From Cladosporium sp. IMV 00045 (Eukaryota; Ascomycota; Dothideomycetes; Cladosporiales; Cladosporiaceae), in assembly GCA_001931905.2 (NCBI GenBank), contig MSJI02000606.1, forward strand, positions 1-64,000: a DNA stretch of 64,000 nucleotides. Direction: 5' to 3'. Positions 10,682 to 21,183 of the stretch are shown piece by piece. The notes beneath the pieces are model-generated. The model was not told where the DNA came from. It ran no database searches and worked only from the letters and a program-made list of their open reading frames with translations. How positions within the stretch are numbered: the first letter of the stretch is position 1; every line of letters begins with the position of its first letter. The translations under genes were made by a program, and so were the position numbers.

Positions 10682-12454
10682 TTACTCGTCCCTCTTGCGC
10701 TTCCTAGCCGCCTCCTTGCTCGAGGATGGGCTCAGCTCATTCTCGCTGTAGCTGCCAACACTGCTGGAGCTGGAGCCGTGAACCTGAGATGCCATGTCGA
10801 AGAGCATAGCACCCATCTCCGCAGAGTCGGGAGACACGCGGTGCTGCTGCTGTTGGGGCATCTGGTGGTAAGTCTGCTCGCTCTTGAGAGTGATCATGCG
10901 GCCGTTGTCGCCACCATTCACGCTCTCAATGGGCTGGTGCATGTGAGCCTCGGTGGGCTGGGTGAGGACGCCCATGACCATGGTGCCAGCGCCGTGGGTG
11001 CGCTGGTGCTGGCTGAGGTTGTCAGAGCGAGAGAACTTCTTGCCACAGTCGGTGCACTCGAAAGGCTTGTCGTGGGTGTGGAGAGAGCGGTAGTGACGCT
11101 TAAGATGTTCCTGACGACGGAAGCGACGAGAGCAGAGAGTGCACACGAAGGTCTTAGAGGGGTCGTCGGTGAGGGACTGCTTGCGGCCGCGGCGGGAGGG
11201 GTTGCCGTTCTGAGAAGGAGTGCCAGCGGCAGACTCAGGAGCCTCAGAGCCATCGTTGGAAGCAGCAGCGGAGATCTGCACAGCAGAGTTCTCCGAAGAC
11301 TGGGCGGTCTGGTGGAGGTGGCTGGGAGCATCGCACTTCTTGTTGCACTTGCGCTTGGGCTTGACGACAGCAGCGGCGGAGTGCTCAGGGACAGAGTATT
11401 GGGAGGTGGCGGGAGAGAAGCTGCCGCTGGTGAACTCCTCATCGCTGAAGCTCTCCTCACTGAAGAAGCCGTCATCCTCGACAAGGCCAGGGGCACGGTC
11501 GAGACGCTGACGCTTGCTGCCGTTGAAGTTGATGCCGTCGTTGCCGAAGGAAGCAAAGCCAGAGAAGTCATCCTCAACATCCAGCTCGAAGGGAAGCTCG
11601 AAAGTGGGAAGGCCGGTGAAGTTGATGTCGGCAGTGTTGGCGATCATGGGCTGGGCTTCAGGCTGCATGGGCATGTTGCCCTTGAGCATGGTGTTGTCCT
11701 CCTCGGTGCAGAAAGTCGGAAGAGTTGGGAAATCAGCGCTGCCAATGCTCAGGTTCCTCGGGTCGCAGACCTCGTTCTCAGAAGCGACAGATCTGGGGAC
11801 AGGGGAGGGCGAGGGCGAGAAAGTCTGGCCATTGCCGGCAGTGAGGTGGTAAGAGCCATCGACAGAGTTGCTGCCAGACTGCAGGAAGACAGGAGTCATT
11901 GGGGGAGAGCCAGACCAGTCACCGCCAGCGAGGACCTCGGAGAAGACCTCCTCTTCGCAGCCCTCCTTAACGGCAGGGAAAGCAGCCATCATCGGGTTGT
12001 TGAAGAAAGCGCCGTTGACAGGGGCAGAGACCATACCGCTGGAAGGCGGGCTGTCGACGGAGCTGAAGCTGCCGGAAGCAGACAGAGTCGGGGTGGCAGG
12101 GAAGTAAGAGCTGCAGTTGGTGTCGATGGGCATCATCTGGGGGGCATCCTGCTGGAGCATGATGGTAGGCTTGTGGTGGTGAGCACGAGGAGAGGCATCG
12201 GGTGTAAGCATGGCGTGGGAGATGTATGCGGGCTGCTGAGCGTATTGCATCTGAGGACCAGCAGATTGGGGACGCTGCTGGTAAATGGGCTGCTGGTAGG
12301 GCATCATGTACTCGGGGCTAGAGTGGATCGCGGCTGCGGACATGTGACGCTGTTGCTGCTGGAACTGGATGTGTTGTGTCTCGCGGTTGTCGGGGGTGTA
12401 GTAGTAAAACTGTGACTGGCCCATGGGCGGTGTTGTGTGCGAGGCGTATTCCAT
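10682..12454 (-). CDS. C2H2 zinc-finger stress-response transcription factor, Seb1/SebA/Msn2-like
   Basis: Single exon, 590 residues. Two adjacent C2H2 fingers lie at about residues 436-490: [19 protein letters not shown] with a matching His, then the linker and [21 protein letters not shown] (split here). The recognition helices RRQEHLKRH and SRSDNLSQH are those of Msn2/Msn4, which bind the STRE core AGGGG. The N-terminal part is Gln/Pro/Ser/Met-rich and disordered, with acidic patches (about 285-345) that resemble activation segments. A basic KRKCNKKC block precedes the fingers. In filamentous fungi the orthologues Seb1/SebA act in osmotic, oxidative and heat stress; that role is inferred by family. 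Flanking untranslated regions appear long, and the upstream region contains ATG triplets or a 5' UTR intron (see findings). Confidence 0.88.
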   Translation of the reverse strand: MEYASHTTPPMGQSQFYYYTPDNRETQHIQFQQQQRHMSAAAIHSSPEYMMPYQQPIYQQRPQSAGPQMQYAQQPAYISHAMLTPDASPRAHHHKPTIMLQQDAPQMMPIDTNCSSYFPATPTLSASGSFSSVDSPPSSGMVSAPVNGAFFNNPMMAAFPAVKEGCEEEVFSEVLAGGDWSGSPPMTPVFLQSGSNSVDGSYHLTAGNGQTFSPSPSPVPRSVASENEVCDPRNLSIGSADFPTLPTFCTEEDNTMLKGNMPMQPEAQPMIANTADINFTGLPTFELPFELDVEDDFSGFASFGNDGINFNGSKRQRLDRAPGLVEDDGFFSEESFSDEEFTSGSFSPATSQYSVPEHSAAAVVKPKRKCNKKCDAPSHLHQTAQSSENSAVQISAAASNDGSEAPESAAGTPSQNGNPSRRGRKQSLTDDPSKTFVCTLCSRRFRRQEHLKRHYRSLHTHDKPFECTDCGKKFSRSDNLSQHQRTHGAGTMVMGVLTQPTEAHMHQPIESVNGGDNGRMITLKSEQTYHQMPQQQQHRVSPDSAEMGAMLFDMASQVHGSSSSSVGSYSENELSPSSSKEAARKRKRDE

Positions 12455-13413
12455 TTTGTTTATATTTGTGTGTTTTCTGCTCCTTGTCAGCTAACGTTGT
12501 CCCCGGTCGATGCATCACATTGTGCCAGGGTCCACTGACGTTGTGGTGGTTGTGAATCAAGGTCTGACGGACGGGGCCGAGATTGCGTTGCTGTTTCGGT
12601 GGATGTTTCGATATTGTTCGTCGTTGCGGGTATTACAGAAGTTGCGTAGTATGTACTAAACCAGGTGATAGTGATCGATGGTCAACGGAAGGACTTCGAG
12701 ATGCCCAGTCGTCTAATAGATAGCAATGCTGGTGGTGTCAAGGAAGGACTTGTGCACACGGTTGTTGTTGTGTGACGGGAACAGTTGTGGTGGTGAAGGA
12801 CCCCGAAAGGAATGAGAGGTACACTTCAAGATCGAGGCGGAGGCGATGATCGAAATTAATTCCAGGAAAGAAGGACGGATAGAACGAAGAGAAGGATGAC
12901 GATAGAAGAATCCAAGGAAGCGAAAGGTGCAGCACGATCAGGTTGATAAACCCTGGACCCGGCTCGAGAGACAATGATGGGGAATGGCGCGAATAAAGAA
13001 TAGATCGGCGGGCACACCAGCGGCCACGGCTGGCGACCCAGGCACACGGCCCAAGGAGGACTAGCCAGGTACGAAAGCTAGTGGCTGCGTGGTCCGCGCA
13101 CGACTCAAGGTGTGGTGGGCCTGGGGAGGTCGGAAGATGTGAGCTCGGGGCGCCTCTGTCCTCCCAGCGCTCCACTCGGCCTGCAGGAACGGAAACTCAG
13201 GTATCGCGCTAAGAGCGCCCTTGATCGTCCTCCAGCCCATGATTCGTGTGTGCCTGGCGCCCAGAGGGAGCGTGACAGAAGTGGTGGTCGAGCACTGGAC
13301 GATGTGAGTGGGCATGTGTGGCCGAGGCATGTGGAGGAGGGTGTGTGTGGTGTGGTGTGGTATTCCGCGATGTCACCTATGATGGGCTATTATTGAGGCT
13401 ATGTCTGCGGGCT

Positions 13414-13434
13414 GCATGCATGAGGCATGCATGC
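13414..13434. repeat. Perfect 9-bp inverted repeat with 3-base loop
   Basis: The arms GCATGCATG and CATGCATGC flank AGG. The function is unknown; it is a possible DNA-binding site or hairpin. Confidence 0.6.
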
Positions 13435-15069
13435 GAGGTGTATATTACCACCAAATCTCGCCGCGCTTGTGTTCTGTACGTGTGCGTGTGTGTGGCACAC
13501 GACTACAGGAATAATACTGCTGACCTTCCGTTGCCGCTTTTGGACGGGAAAACAGCTGTTCGACACCGACGCCGCCGCCTCAGTGGCGAAATCCAGTCCA
13601 GTAGCGAGAGTAGCTTCACAGCAACTGGCTGGCCGGCAGGCTGTCTTGACGAGCGGCGACGTGTTGCTTCCCAGGATGAACATGCGCTACTTCGCCTATC
13701 AACTGATACGTGGGCGCGGACAAGCGCAACAGGGCAGGCTAATTCATGTCAAGATGTTGATTGCCCTCACCACGGGCTTGTGGGCAGAGGGCATCCATTC
13801 CTAGTCGCCGTGCGTGACGATGTGCCCAGTCATGGGCACCGGCATTGAATCGTGTGGGTGCGCGCGGGTGCCGTTGTAATGGGGTTTCCGGTATTAGACC
13901 GAACATACACCACCGCCTACTGTGCTGCCGGGCTGCTGTGCAAATCACCCATCCAGCAGTTCCAGCAGTTCACACCAAAGGCGCCGCGGAACAGTTTGGA
14001 GGAAGAGAGCCTGTATGTAATGATATGATTGCTGCGGAGCTGCTCGCCAGATTTCGCCTGCTGCACGCGCGAAGAACATCCTCCGCAGCGCCAGGCAAGT
14101 CGGACGTGCTCCTGTGCTTCCGTATAGGCTGATGTCCGCGCCACCAGGCCGCCTATGGCGGCCAGACAAGAGGCCGTCCACGGCCATCCTAACTACTGTC
14201 AGAGTGCCACCGTGGCCTTGCTCGTCCAGAGCGTACAGGCCATGAGCAGCCGCCGGGATTCGCGCACGCTGTGAGACGAATGTCTCTGGATGACATGGGA
14301 AGATCAAGGCAGGCAGGCAAGGTGAGCGAGTGTGAGTGGACTTTGCTGGCGTGCACTCGTTTGCTCTCCGCGTCATCATGTTCAGACCAAATCAAACGTC
14401 TGCCCGGCGTCCGTTGCACCGTCCCATCATTCGCCATCAGCGTCGTCGCTCACCTCGACAACCAACGCGGATGGGGAGTGGAGGGTGAAGACCCCGGTCT
14501 GGCGAGTCGGGCTATGAAGAGTTGAAGACGCTATACTGCCTGCAGTGCTGGAGCCGTAATAGTCGACATCTCGAAACCGCTGATGCTATTTTGCTATATT
14601 TTCCCCGTCTGCACTGCGACGGCTATCGCGTGCTGTGAAACGGACCCAGCAGTACGAGACGCCGCAGATTCTCTGGGTTCCCTTCGCGAAGGAACAGGCG
14701 AAGACGGCAGACACGCGTGCCAAAGGTCGTGGTGCTTGATCGCCAGAGTATGCGTGAGTGCTGGCGATGCCGGGTCCAACATGAAACGAGGCTAAGGCGA
14801 CGCCGCCTCTTCTCGAAGCTCGCCAATAGATGCGAAATGCCCTCCACGTAAGGTAATGCCTCTCGCGCCGGGGCCGAGCAGGGTCGTCGACCCACCCCAG
14901 CACCAACTCTCCCGCTATCGATATCACATCAGTGCGTGATCAGCATATAGTGGTAGCGTATACCAGAGCCCTGCCGCCCGCCCTCGAGTATACACTCAAC
15001 ACGCTCACATCACAGTAGTGCCTCCGACCGTACGTCTATAGTACCACCGTTGGAAAGCAGGAGGAAGGA

Positions 15070-15164
15070 CTGGGTGTCTTACTCCTACACGCGCTCCAAG
15101 AGACTCTCAATAGTGTTGTCTTACTCCTACACGCCTCCCTACAACGTGGATGTAAGACACCCAG
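15070..15164. repeat. Cluster of direct and inverted repeats
   Basis: A 13-base sequence at 15070-15082 (CTGGGTGTCTTAC) recurs as its exact reverse complement at 15152-15164. An 18-base direct repeat (TGTCTTACTCCTACACGC) occurs at 15075-15092 and 15117-15134. No coding capacity lies between them. It could be a remnant of a small non-autonomous element or local replication slippage. Confidence 0.6.
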
Positions 15165-17373
15165 CCCAGAAAAACGCGGCACGGTCAATAGTCTCGACTT
15201 CATGCCCTGCCCACAGGATGGATGAAGGAAGGCAGAAAAAAAATTAGTTGAGCATTGTTGGAATAATGCCGGCTGCGAAATTGCCACGCCTTCGCTAGCG
15301 TTGCTACCTACTCTTGTTAGCTATGCAATTCCTTCTATCATGGTGTCAGTGCCCTCTGTGCGGCGATGCTCTAATGCAACCCTCGACCACTCGCCCGGCG
15401 CAGCGTGCAGCGAGCCAGTCGTGGTAGTGGCGAAAAGCAAAAGTGCACCATCATGCAATCTATCATAACAGCATGCCAGCGGTCTCAGCACCCCACCGGC
15501 GAATGATATTATCGCCTACGTCAGGGCCCATTCTGCCGCGTTCCTGCGTTAGCTGCTGCAGGTACAGAGTCTCAAGTACCACTCTGGGTGATTTATTTAC
15601 GACACACACATGCGATGCAGCGATCGTAAGGCGCTCGGCGTGCAGCAGCTCACACTTCTTCAACAAGGGTGTGTGTGATGCACTGATGGATGGTGGGAGG
15701 TCGCCATTTCGCTTGTTTTCCTAACCTTGCTGTCTTCAGAGCGGCCGCCGTCGGTGAAGGATGCTCGCAGGGTACGGTGATTTGAGATGATGGAAGGCTG
15801 CGCACGTGCTCGAGACGAGCTCTCTCTTGATTTCCCTCTATCTCTCATCCTCCTCTCGCCCACGTTCCGGCGAGGACGTAAAGCGTCCAATCCCTTTCTG
15901 TCGATTAATTACGTGCCGACCTTGGCCGTAGATTGCCAGACCGTCATCTGGCGGCGCCGGCACACCCGGGGGAACATAAGTCATACATAGGTGCGAGATA
16001 GACCCTCCCAGATAGCCGCGAGGCGGTGCTCGCGCCGCGCGGGGCCCGCCTCGCCTGCGCTCCACCACCCGTCATTTGGAGGGCGTTGGTAAAGATCATT
16101 ATTCGTTCCTGGGCCAGCTTGCGCAGACGACTTCGCGGCTACGGTCATACGCAGTTGGTATGGCTCTGCCCACACTGCGAGACCGGCACTGCGATTCGCT
16201 GCCCGCCGTCCCTCACGGTGCCTCTCCAGAATTTGATATGAACCCTTTCCGTTTGCCAGCAACGCAGTAGCCACGCATCGCATGGAGCCGGGCGAGCAAA
16301 GCGTCTGGAGCCAGCCTCCAAGCGCGAGCAAACGGGGAGTCGAGGCGTCTCTGCCCATTTCGCTTGGGAGAGCGGCCGGCCAAGACTGATTGTGCGTCCG
16401 AAATGCCCATGTCGCCTCATCACCCGGCCGGGCGGCACTCTAGAAGGTCTTCGAGAAGAAATCCCTCGGCTCCTTTGGTCCCATAGGGCACACACAAATC
16501 ATTTCTAGCATGTGCCCATCATCATCATCATCAGATTGCCTTTGTGGCGAGCGAGCGAGAAGCGCCGCCGTCGAGCAACCTCAATGGATGGCGTGCGTGG
16601 CGGCGCAGTGTGGTGCGGATAGCAATTTCCATAGACTTTCCCCAATCCTCCAAAAAAAGACAGACCTGCTTTGGGTGACATGCGAAATCTCGGAGGGCTC
16701 GGATGCGGTAGGTACAAGCCCACAAACACGAAGCCACACCAAAGCAGAAAAGGCATGGAAGCACGCTTGATAGTTGGCCAACCTCAGTCCGCGAGGCATC
16801 CACCAGATCTCCCTCTACTGTATACTATAGGGCCCGGCCCAGCGTAGAGGTACAGTAGTACCTACACCAAGAAGCCTAACCTACCTAACGTTTGGAACAA
16901 TGTCTCTTGCTAAAGCGCGCGTAGGGAGCCAACGAATAGCTCGAGGGCACGTCAGGACTTGGGACGGGCGATGCTGTCTCACTCGCAAACAATAGCCTCG
17001 CAAGAAAGATACACCCCATCGGATCCAAAGAGCAAGAATGCCAGGAACAGGAACAGCCTGACCGTTGCCGCGTGCTGTGGACCCAGGACTGCGATGCCAG
17101 CGAACGAAAGATACGCCAAAACGCGCGCTCGACACGGCTCGAGTGAGACACCACGAGGTGAAGGACATCGCGTCGCCATCCTGAGCCGCAAAACCAGCAG
17201 TGGCAGGAGGTTTCAAAACTCTCCGACCCAAAAAGAGGCGAACTCAACATCCCGGTCAACGTATTCAAGACATGTCTCCCCGCAAGCCACGTGTGGAGAG
17301 AGGCGGCATACTTTTCGATATGCCCGCCATACTTTTCGCCATATCGCCCCTCCCCCCCTTAGCTCGCAGGACA

Positions 17374-17393
17374 TATAGATCCATAGATCTATA
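17374..17393. repeat. 8-bp inverted repeat, possible 3' hairpin
   Basis: TATAGATC and GATCTATA are separated by CATA, about 95-110 bp beyond the stop codon of the minus-strand NRPS-like gene. A short direct repeat CATACTTTTCG lies next to it at 17307-17317 and 17328-17338. Confidence 0.45.
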
Positions 17394-17485
17394 ACCCACC
17401 TTCGCCACCCTATACGCCTCAGCTGGCTTCCTATATGCGACCGTGATTCTTCGTGGCGGGGAAATTGCATTCTGCATAAGCAAGC

Positions 17486-20400
17486 CTATACCGCCTCGTC
17501 GCGAATCCATACCCACAGGCGCTGAAAGTATGCCTCGCTCACCGGCTCGACCGTGCGTAAGGCTGGGAGCCTCTCTATCGACCTTTGGACGGCAAACGTC
17601 TTGCGTTCTGCCGTCGGTGTTGCTCCCGTGTCCCCCTCCTTCTTGTCTACCTCTATACCGGATCGCACGTCAGATGGCCCAGCTTCGGACTCCTGGCCGC
17701 TAGTCCTGTACGCCCGTTTCCAGTGCTCGAGCAATTGCAGCGCAGGGTGTTGAGATCCCTTCTCGGCCACTTGCTCGAGCCGCCCAACCCACGCCGCCGG
17801 CGACAGCGTCTCAAAGTCCTGCCTCTCCTTTACCCATCGGAGAAGCTCTCTCCAGTCCGGCTTCGTATGGGAATTGACAACATGGTAAACCTCGACCCCT
17901 TCTGACCCTGCCCCGCCCATGGTGCGCTCTGCCCCTTGAATCATCGCCGATGCTGCGTAGTCTACAGGCAGCCAGTCCAGCACCTCACCTTCCAAATCAG
18001 GCAGTGCATGGGTCTCTTGGACGCTGCTTAACATCAACGGCCACGCCTCCTTAGCATTCCACACTCCCGTGTCGCTGGCGCCTGCCAACTGTCCAACGCG
18101 GAACACCGCAACGCGTCCTCGAAGCCGCGGGTGGCCGTCTGCGCGCGCACATACCTGCTCTGCGACCCACTTGCTCCTGGAGTAGCCCAGCTGGCTGGCG
18201 ACCGCGGGATCATCGACGAGGACCTCAGGGATGGGAGGGGATGGATAGGCCATCATGCTAGCAACGGACGAGCAGAAGGCGATCCTCGGCGCTGGACGCG
18301 ACGCCGGTGCAGCGAGCGCCAGCACGACGAGATGCGAGAGCCCGCCGATGCTGTCCTTGACGAAACTGCGCAGTTTCATGCGGAAGTTGACTGACCATGC
18401 GACGTGCATTATCACCGTCGCCTCGCGCGCAACGGCGCAGTACGTTTCGTCGTTCAGTCCGAGGCGAGCGTCGGCCAGGTGCGCTGGCAGCACGACCACC
18501 TTGCCCTCCGGGTCGTCGGTCAACGCGCGCAATTTGCGATACTCCAACGCTTTGGCTACCCGTTCTCTGCAGCGTGGGCATCTGCTCCGCGCACCAGGCA
18601 GTACACCTTGCGGACGGATGCTAGTGAGCGATACTGATCCAGCACATGGGCTCCTAGAGCGCCGGTTGCACCGGTAAGGACGACAACGTCTCTCTCGTCT
18701 TTGCTAGCATCGTTGCCGTTGAACATGCTAGATCTCGTTTCTGCAGTCGACGGTTGATTGAAGTCGCCGTACTCTTCTACCAACTGTCTCATTAAAGATA
18801 GCTCGTCGTCGTCGTTGCTTCCTTGTTCTACGGCCTGACCGTGTCGCCGTTTGGCAATGTAGTTCGCCAGACCGGACACCGTTTGGTAGTCTTCAACAAC
18901 GGTGATGGGTAGGTCTCTCTTGTCTGCCGGTAGCAGTTGGCGTAGTCGGCCTCGAATCTGCATACCAGCTACCGAGTCGATGCCGTATGAGAACAGGTCA
19001 GTCTCGTTGGTGAGTTCGGCCTTACGCGGTGCCACCGTCCCGACAATCGACTTGATCGTTCCGACGAGCTCATCATCTTTCACATCGGTTCTGTCGCCGC
19101 CATCAGCCTCGCCGTACGCTCCCTCGATTTCCTTGCTAAACCTCTTCTCAGCAGCACCTCGCAGGATCGTACCCTTGCTGCTCTTCTCCAGCGGCTCACT
19201 CAGCACTGGCATAGCGATCATCATGCCCTTCGACAACCTCGCGTGATCTTGACTCTCGCTATTCAATTTCTCAACTGCAATCCAAACATGCTGCAAGAAC
19301 TCGTCATCGTTCATTTGACCCGCTTTGCCTGACCTGAAGAGAAGCACGCCAGGATAAGGCCGGCCATTCCCAAAGATCAGCGCATCTTCCACCAAGTCCG
19401 ACGTCGCAATCGTCGCTTCCAAAGGCGCCGGATCGAACTTCTTGCCAGTCACGAGAGTCAACTGCGAGTCTGCGCGAGAATGGTATTTCCACGCCCCAGC
19501 AATGGTGGGATGTGGCTCGAACAAGTCGGCCGTGGCGAACGAACCATCATCACGATTCTTCTTCGCCATATGCGGCCAGCCAGGAAGCACGACCAGTTCG
19601 CTGAGATTGTCGCTGCTTGCTTCGAAGCGAATGAAAGCGGAGTCGAACGGTAAACGCAGGTACTGCCAGTCGCCGTCTTTGCTGTAGTCTCTGTGCGAGC
19701 TCATCAAGAAACCGCATTCGGCACTGCCGAAGCGGGAGATCAGATTCACACCTTGCTTGATCAGTCTGTCTCCGATTTCTGGCGGAAGGGCTGCACCGCC
19801 GACACCGACGATGTGCATTGACTGAAGGTACCTGAGGCCTGTGGGGTCCGCTTCGAGCATTTGTAGGACGTAGGGCACAGAGCTGAAGTACTTGACCGCC
19901 GGGGTCGATTTATCTTTTGACGCGGCCGCGGCGGTGTCGAGACATTTAATCACGTTCGTCGCGGTGATAGGGACGGCTTTGCCAGGGAAGAGCCAGATCA
20001 AAGCCCCGCTCGTCCACGCACGAAAGAGGTCTGCAATTCCACCATGGTAGAGAGGTGTCGTCGTAAACGTGGCGTGGTTCTTTCCCTCTTCAAAGCTTGG
20101 TAGGACGCCAACAGCCGCTCGGTGGGGTTGGGGTATAGGCTTCGGTATGCCCGATGAGGTCCCTGACGTGTGATGAAGATACGCTACGTCGTGTTCCTGT
20201 ATCGGAGGATCAGGTGCCGCCAGGTCGTCCACAGGGCGTGAGAGAATGTCGCTAATCGAACTTTCGTGAACGAAAGGCAACGCACTCGCCGTAATCCTCG
20301 CGCCTTCAAAACTGGCTGATTCTTTAGCCAGCTCGGCGTAGACATCGTCGTACAGCAAGAGGTCGACCTTGCACTGCTCGCAGAGACTCTTGATCGCAGC

Positions 20401-20772
20401 TGGCTGGCACTGCGGAGCAATGAGCAGAACGGCATGGCCGAGTCTCATAAGCGCGAGCCATGTAAAGAGAAACTCCGGCGTGCTAGGACACAACAGCCCG
20501 ACGGTCGTGCGTTTACGTAGCGATTCTCCATGGCTCGAGAGTAGCTGCTTTGCATTGTTCACCGACCCAGCCAGGATTTGCGAGAAATTATATGTCTGAC
20601 AAGTCCATTCGCCTTTGGGGTCTTTGCCAGCAAGACTCGGGAAGCCGACTGCAGGTCTGTCCGGGTTGGCTTTCGCTTGGGCGTCTATGAAGTCGTTCAC
20701 ATGGTTCTGCGACTGCTGGTTTCCCAATGCGGCCGCTTGGCCAAGCGTGCAAGTGAAGTATGTCGGATCCAT
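17486..20772 (-). pseudogene. NRPS-like adenylation-thiolation-reductase gene broken by a 1-nt frameshift
   Basis: From the ATG at 20772 (MDPTYFTCTLGQAAALG) the first frame runs to a stop at 18556, and a second frame carries on to 17486. Together they would encode about 1095 residues. An adenylation domain (about residues 20-560) has the core TSGTSSGIPKPIP. A carrier domain (about 600-680) has the phosphopantetheine motif GIDSV. A thioester-reductase domain begins with the NADPH motif TGATGALG, then the first frame ends prematurely. The second frame continues the fold with ARERVAKALEYRKL, the YSRSKWVAE active-site motif and a normal end (YFQRLWVWIRDEAV). The break lies at about 18562-18575 and behaves like loss of one base. 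Such enzymes reduce carboxylic or amino acids to aldehydes or alcohols; the substrate is unknown. No other biosynthetic genes flank it. It could be a recent pseudogene or a sequence error. Confidence 0.8.
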
Positions 20773-21183
20773 GGGTGTTCTTCTTCTCGGGCGGTGAGGG
20801 GTCGTTGTCACATGGAGTACAAGTAGGTCAAACAAAAGTCTCACACTTCTCCCACCTGCTATTTAGCACCTACCTTGTTCATATCGTTGAGCTCATGCAA
20901 TAGTCTCCATACCACACTTTCTCCACTGTGAACGCAAGACATGCTCTGTCCAGATCGCACTAAGACATGTCGTTCCGCATTCGAATGCAGCATCATGACG
21001 ACATGAAGTTCGAGATCAGGAACAAAAAACTGTGGGGTGCCTCAATCTCGCAGGCAGACATGTAGCTGCCTTACCGCCAAACCTTCCTTCCACGCCTTAA
21101 GCTCGATCGATAAGAACCGCGGCCTTTGGAGATCGCAAGCGAGAATACTTGTACCTACTCGCCGTCACCCTACAACAAAGATA
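20773..21183. promoter_or_regulatory. Divergent promoter, NRPS-like gene and Spp2 gene
   Basis: About 410 bp separates the two start codons. No clear TATA box or known regulator site was found. The Spp2-frame ORF extends upstream to 21037, but the conserved protein begins at the ATG at 21184. Confidence 0.5.

Larger units (their letters stand above)
12455..17485. other. Gene-poor spacer, 5 kb
   Basis: The largest gap in the window. The first several hundred bases should be the promoter and 5' UTR of the minus-strand zinc-finger gene, with a likely intron acceptor near 12482. I could not support any coding gene, tRNA or transposon in the rest. Open frames are short and without family features. 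Local structures include a palindrome at 13414-13434, a repeat cluster at 15070-15164, a trinucleotide run near 16518 and a hairpin at 17374-17393. Confidence 0.5.

Noticed and set aside
10778..12415. 545-codon open frame antisense to the Seb1/Msn2-like gene
   Set aside because: A shadow of the biased codon use of the real gene; composition is Val, Leu, Gly and Arg without family features.
15070..15164. CRISPR-like reading of the short repeats
   Set aside because: Only two direct units, no regular spacers, and a eukaryotic genome.
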